Assembly: GCF_963576675.1 (NCBI RefSeq)
Contig: NC_088918.1
Span: 65,179,001-65,243,000, forward strand
Origin: Euphorbia lathyris
Taxonomy: Eukaryota; Streptophyta; Magnoliopsida; Malpighiales; Euphorbiaceae
DNA length: 64,000 bases
Direction of reading: 5' to 3'
Shown: positions 62,806 through 64,000 of the stretch, piece after piece
How positions within the stretch are numbered: the stretch's first letter is position 1
How the letters are laid out: every line of letters starts with the position of its first letter
Notes under the pieces: model-generated
Database searches by the model: none
What the model was told of the DNA's origin: nothing
Seen by the model: only the letters and a program-made list of their open reading frames with translations
Position numbers and translations under genes: made by a program

Positions 62806-64000
62806 TTGTATTGATGATTCAGAGGCTCCATTTTGATCAGCGGAAGCTAAGCTTGGTTCATCTTCAGTGAGCTGAGTTGTCTTTCCTGCAGGGTCAGCTT
62901 CATCGAACTCAACATGGACAGACTCTTTTACAACCTGAGTTCGTTTATTATATACTCTATATGCTTTGCTGTTAGTTGAGTACCCTAAGAAGATTTGCTT
63001 CGTCAGCTTTAGCATCAAATTTTGCAAGATTGTCCTTTGTATTGAGTATGAAACATTTACAACCAAAGGCACAAAAGTAACCAATGTTGGGCTTTCGTCC
63101 TTTCCAAAGTTCATATGGGGTTTTCTTAAGTATAGGTCTTACTAGAGCCCTATTCAGTATGTAGCATGCTGTGTGGACAGCTTCACCCTAGAAGTACTTT
63201 GGAAGCCTATTTTCACTCAGCATGGTTCTAGCAATTTCAACAATTGTTCTGTTCTTCCTTTCAACAACCCCATTCTGTTGAAGTGTTATAGGAGCAGAGA
63301 AATTGTGGTCAATACCACTGGTTTCACAGAATTCATCAAACTGTTGGTTTTTGAATTCTCCACCATTGTCGCTTCTAATATGAGCTACTTTTAGGTCTTT
63401 GTCAATTTCAAGCTTTCTAATAAGTGCAGTGAACATCTCAAAAGTTTCATCCTTGCAACTCAGCAAGATGATCCAAGTGTACCGAGAGAAATCATCTACA
63501 ATGACCAAGGAAAATTTCTTACCTCCCAAGCTGAGTGGCTGGATAGGTCCGAAAAGATCCAAGTCTAGTAATTCCAATGGTCTCTTGGTTGAGACAATAT
63601 TTTTACTTTGAAATGACTTTTTGGTTTGTTTCCCTTGCTGACAAGCTTTACACAATTGGTCTTTCTCAAATTTCAATTTGGGTAATCCCTCAACTAGTTG
63701 CTTTCTAGCTAGTTTGGCAAGAAGGTCCATGCTGACATGCCCAAGTCTTCTATGCCATAGCCAGGAGTTATCCTCTTTAGACACTAAGCATATGTTTTTG
63801 GAAAACTGTTTTTCTAAATTTAGCATGTATACATTATCTACGCGAGGGGCGGTTAAAATCAATTCATTTGTGTTCCCCTCGAGTATTTGACATTTAGTAT
63901 CATCGAATACAACCTTTCTGCCGCTCATGCAAAGCTGAGCTACGCTTAGTAGATTGTATTTGAGACCTTTAACTAGGGAGACTGACTCAATAGTTGGGTT
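62801..64000 (-). pseudogene. pol: Copia-B pol, N-terminal part (pre-integrase and integrase)
   Basis: From the window end down: [65 protein letters not shown] and [20 protein letters not shown], then a stop at 63188-63190 (YF-stop-GEAVH; Trp in Copia-A), [15 protein letters not shown], a 1-bp insertion near 63000, then [17 protein letters not shown] and DQNGASESSIQG up to the Copia-A junction. The integrase motif keeps the Gly that Copia-A has lost. The 62716-63114 ORF reads from pol into the Copia-A LTR and is a chimera made by the insertion. Confidence 0.92.

Larger units (their letters stand above)
44007..64000 (-). mobile_element. Copia-B: Sirevirus-like Ty1/copia element, interrupted by Copia-A
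   Basis: On the minus strand, pol (from the window end down to 62801), then the Copia-A insertion (50945-62800), then the rest of pol (50939-49198), a third ORF (48683-45816), a polypurine tract and the 3' LTR (44007-45355). gag and the 5' LTR are off the window. It inserted in Athila gag. Multiple stops and frameshifts show that it is dead. Domain order (integrase before RT) places it in Ty1/copia. The long extra ORF after pol and repeated polypurine-like tracts point to the Sirevirus group. Confidence 0.88.

Overview
This is nuclear DNA of a flowering plant, almost certainly a eudicot. Evidence: plant-type LINEs (ORF1 with a DUF4283-like domain), an Athila-type Ty3/gypsy LTR, Sirevirus-like Ty1/copia elements, COPT copper transporters, a plant small heat-shock protein, and long AT-rich spacers full of MITEs. 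Only three intact host genes are visible, all on the minus strand: two COPT/Ctr copper transporters (23786-24262 and 26893-27366) and a class I-like small heat-shock protein (33419-33904). Nearly everything else is transposons, often nested, at different stages of decay.

Layout. 1-4005: minus-strand LINE (LINE1) that has lost its 3' part. 4006-5387: AT-rich spacer with a MITE. 5388-11925: full-length plus-strand LINE (LINE2) with a 17-bp target-site duplication (TSD), poly(A), a broken ORF1 and an ORF2 with six nonsense codons. 12040-15017: an RNase H relic, then a Mutator-like element with a 9-bp TSD that carries a hAT element with an 8-bp TSD. The Mutator-like element lies inside an older fold-back repeat, whose outer left end is now on the far side of LINE2. 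15018-20265: copia relics, one with its parts in permuted order, and a 5'-truncated LINE (LINE3). 20266-23785: AT-rich spacer. 23786-27366: the COPT pair. 27657-30713: hAT-like MITE, short Helitron, 131-bp 25S rRNA gene fragment, RNase H relic and PIF/Harbinger-like element. 31455-33250: copia relic split by a hAT element that itself holds a pogo/Emigrant-like MITE. 33419-33904: small HSP. 34411-36860: small relics. 36865-38890: array of roughly 500-bp palindromic units. 38895-40500: another inverted-repeat element with minisatellites. 41403-64000: a three-level LTR-retrotransposon nest.

The right third is the best preserved part. An Athila LTR, PBS and gag (41403-44006) are cut by a Sirevirus-like copia element (Copia-B, 44007 to beyond 64000). 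Copia-B is in turn interrupted in pol by a younger relative, Copia-A (50945-62800), which has a perfect 5-bp TSD and LTRs about 2% different. Copia-A keeps gag with four zinc knuckles, pol with one internal stop, and a roughly 990-codon third ORF between pol and the 3' LTR. That ORF has its own TATA-like box, nuclear-localisation-like clusters and a variable-copy repeat, and no obvious membrane segment. The nonsense codons in the dead LINEs and in Copia-B are almost all explained by single C-to-T or G-to-A changes at Trp or Gln codons, as expected for deamination of methylated cytosines in silenced elements.
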